Origin: Pseudomonas fragi
Lineage (GTDB): Bacteria > Pseudomonadota > Gammaproteobacteria > Pseudomonadales > Pseudomonadaceae
DNA: 64,000 bases
NCBI RefSeq assembly: GCF_002269505.1
Contig: NZ_NQKQ01000004.1
Span: forward strand, 126,301-190,300
Direction: 5' to 3'
The translations under genes and the position numbers were made by a program. Below, in pieces: positions 45,643 to 54,591 of the stretch; the first letter of the stretch is position 1, and every line of letters starts with the position of its first letter. Under the pieces are notes generated by a model. The model saw only the letters and a list, made by a program, of their open reading frames with translations, did no database searches and was not told the origin of the DNA.

Positions 45643-46166
45643 TTTCCTGCCTCCATGATTCTATTTTTGATGATGATAAATGCTTCCTTAGCTTTTTCAC
45701 TTCCTTTATCAAAAATGGTTTCGTCAGTGTTTACATTTGTATTGTTCACTCTGTTCAAGATTCCTTGCTGGATTTTGCGAATTCTTCTCGAATGAAATTT
45801 ATAGCATAGAAGAGTAAATACAATGAATGACGATGCAGTACAAATGTACATGAATTGCAAGCTAGAACTGCTTCCAACGCTAGTTTGCGCGATGATTATG
45901 CTTGCCCAAAGTAGAGCTGCTTGAACTGCTGTTTCCAAGCCAATGATTACGAGAGGGAGAGCCATATAGTTTTTTGCGTAAGGGTTTTTTCTAATGTAGA
46001 AAGCGGAAATATAAAATAATGCGAACCATGAAAATGGTGCAAATGCCCCACCTGCTAAACACAAAAAGTATATTTTCCATGTATTTTTAAGTTGTAACAT
46101 CCAGTGCTTAAACTTGGCTATTAAAATTTCGTCGCTATCAGGTTCTTTTGTTTTGAAAAATGACAT
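45639..46166 (-). CDS. Four-helix membrane protein
   Basis: 175 residues with hydrophobic segments at about 33-55, 60-80, 85-110 and 120-140, and charged cytoplasmic ends. No family recognised. It opens a small unit with the 174-residue gene. The AAATGGTATAAT motif stands 23 bases before the ATG and there is no ribosome site. Confidence 0.62.
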   Translation of the reverse strand: MSFFKTKEPDSDEILIAKFKHWMLQLKNTWKIYFLCLAGGAFAPFSWFALFYISAFYIRKNPYAKNYMALPLVIIGLETAVQAALLWASIIIAQTSVGSSSSLQFMYICTASSFIVFTLLCYKFHSRRIRKIQQGILNRVNNTNVNTDETIFDKGSEKAKEAFIIIKNRIMEAGK

Positions 46167-46189
46167 GTGTGTATGTGCTTGTTTCTACA

Positions 46190-46201
46190 ATTATACCATT
46201 T
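46190..46201 (-). promoter_or_regulatory. AAATGGTATAAT promoter (minus strand)
   Basis: Exact consensus on the minus strand, 23 bases before the start at 46166. Confidence 0.7.
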
Positions 46202-46210
46202 CATATCAGC

Positions 46211-46234
46211 AAAAAAGGGCGTATAGCCCTTTTG
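46211..46234 (-). terminator. Intrinsic terminator of the 847-residue membrane protein gene
   Basis: AAAAGGGC/GCCCTTTT hairpin whose minus-strand reading ends in a T run, directly after the stop at 46237. Confidence 0.8.
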
Positions 46235-46236
46235 TA

Positions 46237-48780
46237 TTAAATGCTTCTTGATGATTCAATTTGCTCATCATGAACATCGTTGTTTTGTGTTCCGAAAGCC
46301 CAGCGCTGAATTAATCCTCCAATGATGTACGCCGCCGTTTTCAAAATCGCTGCAATCAGAAACGATAAGAAGAATATATAGAGGCAAATTTGAAACATTA
46401 GGTCCATTACAGCCGAAAGCGTAGAGGCATTTGGTGACTCTTCTAAAATGTATCTAAAAACATTGAATGGAATTGCTTGATAGACAAACAATGCATCAAT
46501 GAATGTGAGAGCTAGATAAATGCCTATTCCGAATGTTGCCCAGTTCGCAGCCGTAACGAGAAAGGTTTCGAGTGGTTGCCAAGTGTCATTCTCTTTGTTA
46601 ACGCCTTGCTTGCCTAACAAAAGGATAAAGTGAGGAATTATCTTGATTTGAGTAGATGTGATTTTGATTAGAGAGTTCATGAAGAAAGAAATCACAATCA
46701 GCGCAAACGCGATTGGAATTCCAAATTTTATGTACATTCCCAAAGCCCACGCATAATTTGCTGTGCTGCTAGCAATGGATGCAATTTCAGGGTTTAGGTA
46801 AATTGCAGCGATTACATAAGCAGCCTCTGGCCCAAAATCCTGCCCGTATTCGCTGAAAACGTCACTTACAGAAGCGTTGACGGCTGATGCCAAAATGAAC
46901 GTCACCATCGCGTCTGTTCCTCCGTACATTTTGGCGGTTTGCTTCATCGTTGCCGATGCTAGCTCAACACCAGCCTTGCTCTTGGCTTTCTCGACCGGGG
47001 AGACAGAAAGCATAGATGCCGCCTTCGCCATAACCATGACTTCTGATGAGAACGCCAAGAGACGATTCGCCTGTATGTCCAACGTCTTGTACGGGCTTGA
47101 ACACTGTCTGCCGCTCGGTGAAATGCCGTAGGGGTGGTTCAGGCAATCTAGGGTGTACTGATTCCCGAGAATGCCACCGTCTCCAATCGTGAAGTACTTT
47201 GTGATGATGCTCAGTACGTCCAAATCGAGCGACGATTCCGCTTGATAGGCGTTCATCAACTCAGCCTTTGACCAGTTCCTTTCGACCCTTGTGACAGTTT
47301 TGTTGAAGGGGATAGCGAACGCTGGTTCTCCTTGCAACACAGGCTCGACAAGCTCCTGAGTCTCTGTGCTCTCGATGCTCGTGCTGTTGACGAGGATTTT
47401 CCCTGCATCTTGAAATTTCGAGGATGGGTAGAATTTCGTCATGAACCAGTAAGGCAAGGTGGCGTAGTTCGTGTCAGACATGAATCTGCTGCCAAGCAAG
47501 CGGTTGTAGTTGTTGATTTGTGCTGAACACATGAACGGCGATGACTCGCTGCTGCACATTTCCGCTGCACACGCTCTCTGTGTTGCTTCTGTGTCATCAG
47601 AGTCAGTGACTGTCTTACAGACCTGAACGAGACGGCTTCCAGCGTCAACAAGGCTTTGTTCACTTACGCCGGGTGCTCTTGTTAGGCGGTGAACGAATTC
47701 AGCCCCGATGCAGTTAGCGTATGCATATGCGTACTGCTTCACACCGCTGGTGTCCAAGGTTGCTATGGCGTAGGTTTTCACGTTCTCGCAGCTCATATCC
47801 CTATCGAATTCGATAGCTGAAATCCCTGCTGGAATTGGCTCATATAAGGAGAGCTTGGTAGCTGCATCATCAGATGAAGCCATAGCCACTGTGTACGCGT
47901 CTGTGAGTGCTTCCACCTGCAATTGATAAAGGTCAGGTAAGCCGTTCGACCGTGCAATCTCAATGGTTCCCTCATCAACCGCATGCTCAATTTCAAGAAT
48001 GCAGTTGCCCACTTGGGAGAAGGCTGTTATGTGCCCTTCGTAGTAGTTGAATTGGACGGCTCCCTTGTTTGTGCCCGGCTGCTGCTTCGTACAGAGCTGG
48101 AAATCTATGAGGTTTAGCATCTCTTTTGTGCGCTGATTTTTCGGCACGGGTATGGTCACGTAAGGCTGCTCAATGACGGATTTACCGTTCAGTTTGTGCA
48201 AGATGTATGAGCCATATTGATAGGTTGCTGCGAATGATGTGTAAATACTCATCATCATAAAATTCGTGTCTTTCTTGCCGTTTTCTTCCGATTTGTAAAT
48301 CGGCACTAAAAACAAGACAACGACTGTGATTAGTAAGACGTATCCAACTGTTGCTTTTTTCTCGACTGTTTTTGTTTTTGTAATCATGACTTCGATGATA
48401 GTCATAATCGCTTTTCGTAAAACCACAGCAGATAATAAAGCGCTGAAAATTACTGCCATCCAATGAATAGGCCCATTGAGCAATTTATAGACGGAGCTAT
48501 TGAAACGATTTGAGTCTTTCAAGCATTCATAATCGCCAGAAAAAAACCAATTTTTTCCGAAGGGATACGCTCTGACTTCCTGTGTTAAAGGACAGCCAAT
48601 CATTGATTCAAGCAGTGGAAAAATGGTTGCTTGGGTACGTTCTTCTTTATTGTAGCTAGCTTCCAGATTTTTACTTTGAGTGTTTAAGCCACCTAGATTT
48701 GTCAAACTCCAGTCAGCCGCATGGACTGGGAGTGAAGAAAAGGTTAGGCATAATAAGAGTACATAGAGATAACGTTTCAT
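46237..48780 (-). CDS. Large membrane protein, DotA/TraY-like topology (A)
   Basis: 847 residues. Signal peptide (1-21, PVHA-A), two membrane segments at about 105-125 and 145-162, a ~500-residue extracytoplasmic region rich in cysteine, then three to four membrane segments from ~675 to ~830 and a short polar tail. This layout recalls DotA/TraY of Dot/Icm and IncI-type transfer systems, but I see no sequence signature that proves it. The middle of the gene (about 46880-48170) is ~50% GC, while both ends are ~32-35%. A similar protein is encoded just upstream. Confidence 0.62.
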   Translation of the reverse strand: MKRYLYVLLLCLTFSSLPVHAADWSLTNLGGLNTQSKNLEASYNKEERTQATIFPLLESMIGCPLTQEVRAYPFGKNWFFSGDYECLKDSNRFNSSVYKLLNGPIHWMAVIFSALLSAVVLRKAIMTIIEVMITKTKTVEKKATVGYVLLITVVVLFLVPIYKSEENGKKDTNFMMMSIYTSFAATYQYGSYILHKLNGKSVIEQPYVTIPVPKNQRTKEMLNLIDFQLCTKQQPGTNKGAVQFNYYEGHITAFSQVGNCILEIEHAVDEGTIEIARSNGLPDLYQLQVEALTDAYTVAMASSDDAATKLSLYEPIPAGISAIEFDRDMSCENVKTYAIATLDTSGVKQYAYAYANCIGAEFVHRLTRAPGVSEQSLVDAGSRLVQVCKTVTDSDDTEATQRACAAEMCSSESSPFMCSAQINNYNRLLGSRFMSDTNYATLPYWFMTKFYPSSKFQDAGKILVNSTSIESTETQELVEPVLQGEPAFAIPFNKTVTRVERNWSKAELMNAYQAESSLDLDVLSIITKYFTIGDGGILGNQYTLDCLNHPYGISPSGRQCSSPYKTLDIQANRLLAFSSEVMVMAKAASMLSVSPVEKAKSKAGVELASATMKQTAKMYGGTDAMVTFILASAVNASVSDVFSEYGQDFGPEAAYVIAAIYLNPEIASIASSTANYAWALGMYIKFGIPIAFALIVISFFMNSLIKITSTQIKIIPHFILLLGKQGVNKENDTWQPLETFLVTAANWATFGIGIYLALTFIDALFVYQAIPFNVFRYILEESPNASTLSAVMDLMFQICLYIFFLSFLIAAILKTAAYIIGGLIQRWAFGTQNNDVHDEQIESSRSI

Positions 48781-48805
48781 TGTGTAAGTGAATTAGTCTA
48801 CGATT

Positions 48806-48817
48806 ATTATACCATTT
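48806..48817 (-). promoter_or_regulatory. AAATGGTATAAT promoter (minus strand)
   Basis: Exact consensus, 25 bases before the start at 48780. No ribosome site in the leader. Confidence 0.7.
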
Positions 48818-48830
48818 GGGCCTTCTGTTT

Positions 48831-51602
48831 TTAGCCTCTTCCTTTTCTCCCAAAGTGGCTTAAAAAGTTCGGTTTTCTTTTGAAAGCACGTCTTGCTTGG
48901 CTTGTGATTATTACATCAAGCCAATGAAACATTGAGAAAGTGATTATGTTTGTCACAAATATCATTCTACCAATAAATTCTTGTGTGTATTTAATATGCG
49001 GCATATCAAGGCCGACAATCTCTAATACTGTATTCATTGCTATAAATGAATATCTTAAGCAGCCAATGTTGACAGCCATAAAGCACACGAACGAAACGAA
49101 AAGTGTTATTAGGTGCTGCATTATAGTGCTTGTGTCTGAACCAATTGCCGAGCTGAATCCATACGCAATTATCGTTGAAAGATTTCTGTCGAGTATTGCA
49201 GCTATTTCCCAGTTGACTATGTAGAACACAAGGATTAAAGGACCGAAGAAAAGGTTGGATAAGAAGAAAGACCAAACCGTTTTTGCGAGCAGTTTTAGAT
49301 TGTTCATGTCGTTGAAGCGTAAAAATGCTAGCAGTGCGAATGCCGAGGTTAAAAACACAAGCAAAGAATAGAACATGTTGAGCACGTAAAGAACATAGAA
49401 TGGCCCAATCATTAGCGTTGTCATTAAGAATTTCAAAACCAGTGCAAAGATGTAGCCAAACAAAGAAGCTTTGAGGAAGAAATTTGCAAACGTTGACATG
49501 AATGAACCAACCTTTTGGAGAAAGTTTGGTTGGTTCCTTTTAGCTTTGTCTTTCTTAGAAAGTTTTGATTTCGACACGCCCGCTTTTTCGTCAGCTTTTG
49601 CTTGCTCACTCATCAGTTTCTGTTTTTTCTTGTCACCAAAATGCGTAGCCCCGTAACCAATTAGCTTCATAGCGATTGCTACTTCTGCAATGTCAATCAT
49701 AGTTTCGCTGATTTGTTGCCCATATTTCTGTACGCAAGTGATTGGATAAATCGTTGATGCGCGGCACTCATCGAATTTTATTTGTGGATTTGCAAGAGAT
49801 AAGCCAGTTGCTTGCATGAACTCTGCATTCTGTCCTGACGATGTTGCGTTTTCGCTGTAAAGGCTTTGCATGATAGCTTTTGAGTCTTTTAGCGTAGGAG
49901 TGCCTTTATCTTGTGTGTCGATTTTCAAGTCTCTGAAATCTTCACCAATCATCAAAGTCGCCTCTGGATACCCGTGAGATTTAGCCCAATCGTCATCGAC
50001 AAATGTGCCCATTGCTTTCGTTTGAATGGTTTGAATCGGGGACGTGATGTTGAATTGGCTTTGTGCTGACTGAGTGAAATTCAAGTCATTTGTAAGACTA
50101 GGATGAGTCCAAAAGAAATTCAGTGCCGCTTTTTGTCTTGTTTCTTTAACTCGATTCACAATGTCAGTTGAGTACATTGCTTGTTGCAACTGAGCATTTA
50201 TAGCTATTCGTATATTATAATATTCATCAATTAACGCGATTGTGAGTTCTTTAACTTTCGCTGCGTAAACATCAGATGCTTCTGTACCCATCACTTTCCA
50301 ATCTGTTGATACACATTCAGATGAGCCAGCTCCTGCTGAACCAGCTCCTGTATGAGCGTCAATGAAATTCTTCGCCTCTATCCTGTGGCTTTCTTCTAAT
50401 GAGCAAGTGTAGTTTATTCTCTGCAAAGCAATTTCATCAGACTTTGCCATCATGTTTAAAAATTCAGTTTTGAGGATGTTGGCCTGAGCGTCTTTGAAGA
50501 AATGAGAAACTGCAGTATTTGCTACTTCTTTGAATCCAGCTTCACTGTCTTTAAAATAAGCCTCCTTGATTGCTACTTTGAGTAATTCAGCTTTATTGTA
50601 AAGATTGTCTTTAACAGCGTAATCACGGTAGTTCTGGTTGTACCCAACGGCCTTTAAATAAGGAAGGTTTTCCCCCATAGATTCAGGGTTTTGCGCAAAG
50701 GTAATAGGGTCTGCTGACCACATTGTTTGGTTTGGGTCTTCTGCAAAACGGTGCTCGAAATCAATGCCGTCATTGTTGTTGGGTTGCCATACATCTACTG
50801 TCTTGTCTCTTACTCTCCAATCCGTTGTGTGATTGTGTAGGTTTTCGATTGAATTGTTGAAAGCACTCGATGAAGAAATGACCAGCGATGTTGATACAAA
50901 TCCTGCGATTGTTGCTTTTGCTGAATAATAGACATTGCTGTTCTCTTTTCTTTTGTTCGCTTCTGCTACTGATTCACCAACTGTGGGCACTTCCAAGCCG
51001 CCTGAGAGCTGGTTGCTAAGATATGTAGAGATGACCATGTTTTCGAGCTGCAATGCTCCTTGCCCTGCTGCAAGGTTGAAATAATCGCTGACTGATAGGC
51101 TTCCGTTATGTCCGAAAAAACCCGGTATGAAACTGAATGCGCCCAAACCCATTACGCCAATAGCCACAAAGAAATTGTAACGGGGAGGGTTTCCGCTCTC
51201 GTCTGTTGAGAATTCTTTGCCAAAAATTGCTTTTGTCAATGTGATAACTGAGTTGAATATTATTACAATTAGAAAAACTAAGACTACGCCAAAAATCAAA
51301 ATTTTCATTGTGCTAAAAGATTCAATGGTACGAGTATTAAAGTCTTTCTGTGATTGAGTTAAATCTGATTGAATCTCTTCATAGCTCGAATCGTTATTTT
51401 TGTTCTCCAAAATTGACGTGTAAATCGACTCCCCGAAAAAGGCAATTCTGATTTTTTGAGCAATATTTTGCGGGCAGATTTCAGAATCAAATGATTTTAA
51501 AGATTTACCATCGACACTCATGCCGCAATTTTCAGCAGATGCGAAAGCCGAACCGGAAAAAATGACAAGGAGGAAAAGGAATAGAGGCGCTAAACGTTTC
51601 AT
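48831..51602 (-). CDS. Large membrane protein, DotA/TraY-like topology (B)
   Basis: 923 residues. Signal peptide (1-22), membrane segments at about 100-122 and 143-163, an extracytoplasmic region of ~500 residues, then a C-terminal bundle of five or more segments (~700-900) and a basic tail (RRAFKRKPNFLSHFGRKGRG). Same plan as the next gene (46237-48780). Each of the two has its own AAATGGTATAAT promoter and a start without a ribosome site. A pair of membrane channel proteins for DNA or protein transfer is the likeliest reading; it remains inference. Confidence 0.62.
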   Translation of the reverse strand: MKRLAPLFLFLLVIFSGSAFASAENCGMSVDGKSLKSFDSEICPQNIAQKIRIAFFGESIYTSILENKNNDSSYEEIQSDLTQSQKDFNTRTIESFSTMKILIFGVVLVFLIVIIFNSVITLTKAIFGKEFSTDESGNPPRYNFFVAIGVMGLGAFSFIPGFFGHNGSLSVSDYFNLAAGQGALQLENMVISTYLSNQLSGGLEVPTVGESVAEANKRKENSNVYYSAKATIAGFVSTSLVISSSSAFNNSIENLHNHTTDWRVRDKTVDVWQPNNNDGIDFEHRFAEDPNQTMWSADPITFAQNPESMGENLPYLKAVGYNQNYRDYAVKDNLYNKAELLKVAIKEAYFKDSEAGFKEVANTAVSHFFKDAQANILKTEFLNMMAKSDEIALQRINYTCSLEESHRIEAKNFIDAHTGAGSAGAGSSECVSTDWKVMGTEASDVYAAKVKELTIALIDEYYNIRIAINAQLQQAMYSTDIVNRVKETRQKAALNFFWTHPSLTNDLNFTQSAQSQFNITSPIQTIQTKAMGTFVDDDWAKSHGYPEATLMIGEDFRDLKIDTQDKGTPTLKDSKAIMQSLYSENATSSGQNAEFMQATGLSLANPQIKFDECRASTIYPITCVQKYGQQISETMIDIAEVAIAMKLIGYGATHFGDKKKQKLMSEQAKADEKAGVSKSKLSKKDKAKRNQPNFLQKVGSFMSTFANFFLKASLFGYIFALVLKFLMTTLMIGPFYVLYVLNMFYSLLVFLTSAFALLAFLRFNDMNNLKLLAKTVWSFFLSNLFFGPLILVFYIVNWEIAAILDRNLSTIIAYGFSSAIGSDTSTIMQHLITLFVSFVCFMAVNIGCLRYSFIAMNTVLEIVGLDMPHIKYTQEFIGRMIFVTNIITFSMFHWLDVIITSQARRAFKRKPNFLSHFGRKGRG

Positions 51603-51625
51603 TTAAGATGCAGTAGTTTCAATCC

Positions 51626-51637
51626 ATTATACCATTT
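51626..51637 (-). promoter_or_regulatory. AAATGGTATAAT promoter (minus strand)
   Basis: Exact consensus, 23 bases before the start at 51602. No ribosome site in the leader. Confidence 0.7.
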
Positions 51638-51853
51638 GGTGTTACTGCTTTTTGACACAAGGCGAAGGCTGCAATGAGCGGGGAAGGCCACTCCCCATTT
51701 CTCTGAAATGGAGTGAAGGGGGACAGGTTGATGGTACGTGCGTAGCGTCTGAGCGTGCCTTTGGCTGTGCTGTGTCTATTAGGTAGGGCAGGCAAGGCAA
51801 CGTACAATCAGTCCACAGCACCTTTGCCCCGCATTACTGAGTCAATCCTGTCT

Positions 51854-52312
51854 ATGAATCACCTCGATCCGGTTGCGCTTTTCACGCTTGGCGACTTCAA
51901 AAATGACCTTGTGAAGCTCCTGACGGCATTTTCCTCTATCTATATGTGTGAACAGACAGCAGAAGGCGTGTACGTGGTCCAGCTCGACAAAGAGTCGAAT
52001 CTGGTCGTAGACGACAAGCAAGCTCTGACTATCAAGCTTGATGACTTCAAAGCCTCAGTGAAGCCTTCACGCGATGGCGGAATACTTGAGATCCGCTTCC
52101 GTTCGGTCGCGCTGGACGTATACGGCACCAACGACACAGCCACTGTTATGGTTCCAGAAGGAAAAGGGCTTGTGTACAGGGAAGGGCAGAAGGTTGTGAT
52201 GGTGTTCGGTGCTCATGCGTCAATAGAGACAGGGATGACCACCGTGCTCAAAAAGGCGATCTCGAAGGTCGTCAAATGGCGGAAAGGTGAGCTGACTTTC
52301 AAGCCAAGCTGA
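51854..52312 (+). CDS. Hypothetical protein in a GC-richer block
   Basis: 152 residues, no recognised family, soluble, with a basic C-terminal end (KKAISKVVKWRKGELTFKPS). The ATG at 51854 (MNHLDPVALFTLGDF) is chosen over the one at 51755, which adds 33 residues with no family look. The gene and ~200 bases upstream are clearly GC-richer than both flanks, suggesting a separate origin. Confidence 0.62.
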   Translation: MNHLDPVALFTLGDFKNDLVKLLTAFSSIYMCEQTAEGVYVVQLDKESNLVVDDKQALTIKLDDFKASVKPSRDGGILEIRFRSVALDVYGTNDTATVMVPEGKGLVYREGQKVVMVFGAHASIETGMTTVLKKAISKVVKWRKGELTFKPS

Positions 52313-52653
52313 GAAATTCATGATGGTTCAAGTCATTCCCGATCACAAATTTTACTAAAAGTCAGGTTTATTACAATTATTTTCCTATATTGTAGGATTA
52401 AATAGTTATCAAAATACAAATCTTAAGATCGTTATGTTATAGGATATGAGCCTTTAATATTTCCAGTGTCCTTCTTCTTTCTCTTTTTCCTTTGATTAAA
52501 ATATGACCAGCAAGTCTGCAAGCCTCTAATCTAAAGGCTTGTCAGCTTTTTGAAGAAAATTGAAAATTTAAATTGAAGATTTTAATAGATTTTAAAATAC
52601 CTTTTTTTGGCATTTTCTTTTCAAAGGGTTGTATTTTCTGTTTTTCTGTGCCC
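52313..52653. other. AT-rich intergenic region
   Basis: About 340 bases with no open frame of note and several A/T-tract palindromes. It lies upstream of a good sigma-70 promoter at 52654. Nothing else is seen. Confidence 0.5.
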
Positions 52654-52682
52654 TTGACAGATAAAACGGAAATAGATATCTT
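52654..52682 (+). promoter_or_regulatory. Sigma-70 promoter candidate
   Basis: TTGACA, 17-base spacer, TATCTT. Unlike the AAATGGTATAAT promoters this has a perfect -35. It lies ~90 bases before the gene at 52773 and drives a leader containing two hairpins. Confidence 0.6.
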
Positions 52683-52690
52683 TTGCCTCG

Positions 52691-52750
52691 TCGAAACAAC
52701 TGAGTTTCGGAAATAAAGTTTTACCGCAACAACTTAACAGGCGAAAGCCT
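52691..52750 (+). promoter_or_regulatory. Leader with GGC-GAAA-GCC hairpin, copy 1
   Basis: A hairpin CGAAAC/GTTTCG at 52692-52709 is followed by AACAACTTAACAGGCGAAAG at 52728-52747, then CC. The last part forms a tiny GGC/GCC stem with a GAAA tetraloop. The same AACAGGCGAAAGCC sequence precedes the genes at 54592 and 56250. Confidence 0.6.
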
Positions 52751-52772
52751 CCTTATACGAGAATAGGAAAAT

Positions 52773-53180
52773 ATGAATGGTCTAGAAATTATTAAAGCAG
52801 TACGTAAAGAATATGACGTAATTGATAGCTTTACTTATTCCCCTGAAGTGAAATCATTTTTGCAGTCAACACTGCATCATGCGATTGTTGATTTGCTCAA
52901 TGAAATAGATATTGTGGCTGATGAGGAATTTTCGAAATCAGAAGATCTAATTCATGCGGCAATTGCGAAGTCTTTTAATGTATATGCTTGTTTTCTGTAT
53001 TTCTCTCTTACTGATCGTCATAAAATACTCAAATCTATACCTCATGTAGAAGGTGATGAGCTGGTATTTATATACAACGAGATGGTGAGGATGTTCAAGT
53101 TTATGTCGAAAAAAGAAATTCGGAAATATGCGATTAAAGCCCTTGATGAAACAATCGCTGAATGTCTAATCGTTAATTAG
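52773..53180 (+). CDS. Hypothetical helical protein
   Basis: 135 residues, acidic, all-helical, with an AGGA ribosome site. No known family. Its second half (YFSLTDRHKILKSIP, later YNEMVRMFKFMSKKE) can be laid against the gene at 56746 (YFMLTNRRVFLRPIK, later YNVILKQTRNFSKSK), so the two may be distant paralogues flanking the methyltransferase modules. Confidence 0.6.
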   Translation: MNGLEIIKAVRKEYDVIDSFTYSPEVKSFLQSTLHHAIVDLLNEIDIVADEEFSKSEDLIHAAIAKSFNVYACFLYFSLTDRHKILKSIPHVEGDELVFIYNEMVRMFKFMSKKEIRKYAIKALDETIAECLIVN

Positions 53181-53380
53181 TCTGCAGTACTCGCTTAACC
53201 ACGCACTGAGAAATGCGCTTGTCGTCTTTCGGGATATTTGAAAAGCCCAAATCTCAATGAGCAAGGGTTGCTCTTGGTGGTGGGCAATATATTAGAAGGC
53301 TTTTCAATCTAACTGGCATTAGTGATCTGAACCCTAGATTCAAAAAGGCTAAATAACACTAGCCTGTAATTGTTACACTT

Positions 53381-53506
53381 ACATGCATTAACTGAAATGC
53401 TTTCACATTTCTAAAAGCAGTTTTAAACAATACTGCAATGCATACCAAAATAGTTAAAGTCTATTTCTCATCATTGGATTAGCCGGTGTTGTAGCACAGC
53501 TTCGTG
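53381..53506 (+). promoter_or_regulatory. Structured leader of methyltransferase 1
   Basis: A 125-base non-coding block almost identical to 55051-55173. It can fold into three hairpins: GAAATG/CATTTC (53394-53411), GCAGT/ACTGC (53417-53436) and AGC..GTG/CAC..GCT (53481-53501). None is followed by a T run, so a terminator is unlikely. The block ends right at the methyltransferase start. Conservation here is higher than in the first 150 bases of the genes. Confidence 0.6.
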
Positions 53507-53512
53507 TGTTTT

Positions 53513-54532
53513 TTGAGTATTAAATATATTGGTTCGAAAACAAAGCTTTTGGGATTTATAGATTCGGTTGTGAGTGAATGCCAGTCGAAAATCAATAAGC
53601 CGTCTGACCAGATCGTTTTTTGTGATTTATTTTCTGGATCTGGAAAGGTAGCAAATCACTTTAAGGATCGATTTAAGGTCGTAGCAAATGATCTTGAATA
53701 TTATAGTTACGCTACTTTGTGTAATCTGCTTAATAACGATTCTTCAACAGCATATGAATGTAAGCCGATTTTAGAATACATGAATTATTGTATGGATGGT
53801 ATGCAAGGATTTATTTATCAGAATTACAGTGAGGCTGGTGGTCGGATGTACTTCACAAATGAAAATGCCATGTTGATTGATGCTGGGATTTCTTTGGTAT
53901 ATGAGATGTATGAAAACAAGCAGTTGAATGACCAGCAGTTTTACTATTGTCTTTGCTCAGTGTTGGAGGCGGCGGATAAAGTGAGCAATACGACCGGAAT
54001 GTACTTAGCTTACCTCAAAAAATTTACCACAAGTGCTTTAAAGCCAATCGTCTTCAAAGGCTTTGATTTGACTGAACCCGTGGCGAACAATGAAGTGTAT
54101 TTAGGAGACGCTAACGCGCTTTTAAAGGAAGCGAGCGGAGACATTCTTTATCTCGATCCTCCGTACACTGCAACGCAGTACAGCAATGCTTATCACTTGT
54201 TGAACACGATGGCAAAGAATGAGCAACCTCAAGTTTACGGGATTACTGGGCGCCCGGAAGGACGCAATATTTCAGGTTGGTCAAGCAAGCGAAATGTTGA
54301 AGCTGAATTTAGAACACTGATTGAGTCTGCAAATTTTGAATTCCTCATTATGAGCTATTCGAACGAAAGTATTATGCCTGTTGAGTTGATCAGGGATGTG
54401 ATGGGTTCGTTTGGAAAATACACTGTTCGAAAAATGGAACACCAGCGCTTCAAATCCAAGGCGGGGAATGAAAATTCTGTTGGTGGAAATACTGTGACGG
54501 AATATCTTCATGTACTTCACAAGGTTGGTTGA
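53513..54532 (+). CDS. D12-class DNA adenine N6-methyltransferase, copy 1
   Basis: About 339 residues. Motif X (KYIGSKTKLLGFID), the AdoMet-binding motif I (DLFSGSGKVANHF) and the catalytic DPPY (LYLDPPYTATQY) are all present, as in Dam/EcoRV-type enzymes that methylate adenine. No restriction endonuclease is adjacent, so it is probably a solitary methyltransferase. No ATG is available: I place the start at the TTG at 53513 by comparison with copy 2; a GTG at 53504 is the alternative. The target sequence is unknown. Confidence 0.85.
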   Translation: MSIKYIGSKTKLLGFIDSVVSECQSKINKPSDQIVFCDLFSGSGKVANHFKDRFKVVANDLEYYSYATLCNLLNNDSSTAYECKPILEYMNYCMDGMQGFIYQNYSEAGGRMYFTNENAMLIDAGISLVYEMYENKQLNDQQFYYCLCSVLEAADKVSNTTGMYLAYLKKFTTSALKPIVFKGFDLTEPVANNEVYLGDANALLKEASGDILYLDPPYTATQYSNAYHLLNTMAKNEQPQVYGITGRPEGRNISGWSSKRNVEAEFRTLIESANFEFLIMSYSNESIMPVELIRDVMGSFGKYTVRKMEHQRFKSKAGNENSVGGNTVTEYLHVLHKVG

Positions 54533-54545
54533 GTGAAAAGTAATA

Positions 54546-54571
54546 TTGCAACATATTAACAGGCGAAAGCC
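54546..54571 (+). promoter_or_regulatory. Leader with GGC-GAAA-GCC hairpin, copy 2
   Basis: ACATATTAACAGGCGAAAGC and the next C, matching the leaders at 52728 and 56210. It lies 13 bases after the methyltransferase stop and ~20 bases before the gene at 54592. Confidence 0.55.
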
Positions 54572-54591
54572 TTAAATCGGAGAGTAATACC

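Noticed and set aside
51619..51807. 62-codon minus-strand ORF upstream of the 923-residue gene
   Set aside because: Overlaps the promoter of that gene and has no recognisable family or ribosome site.
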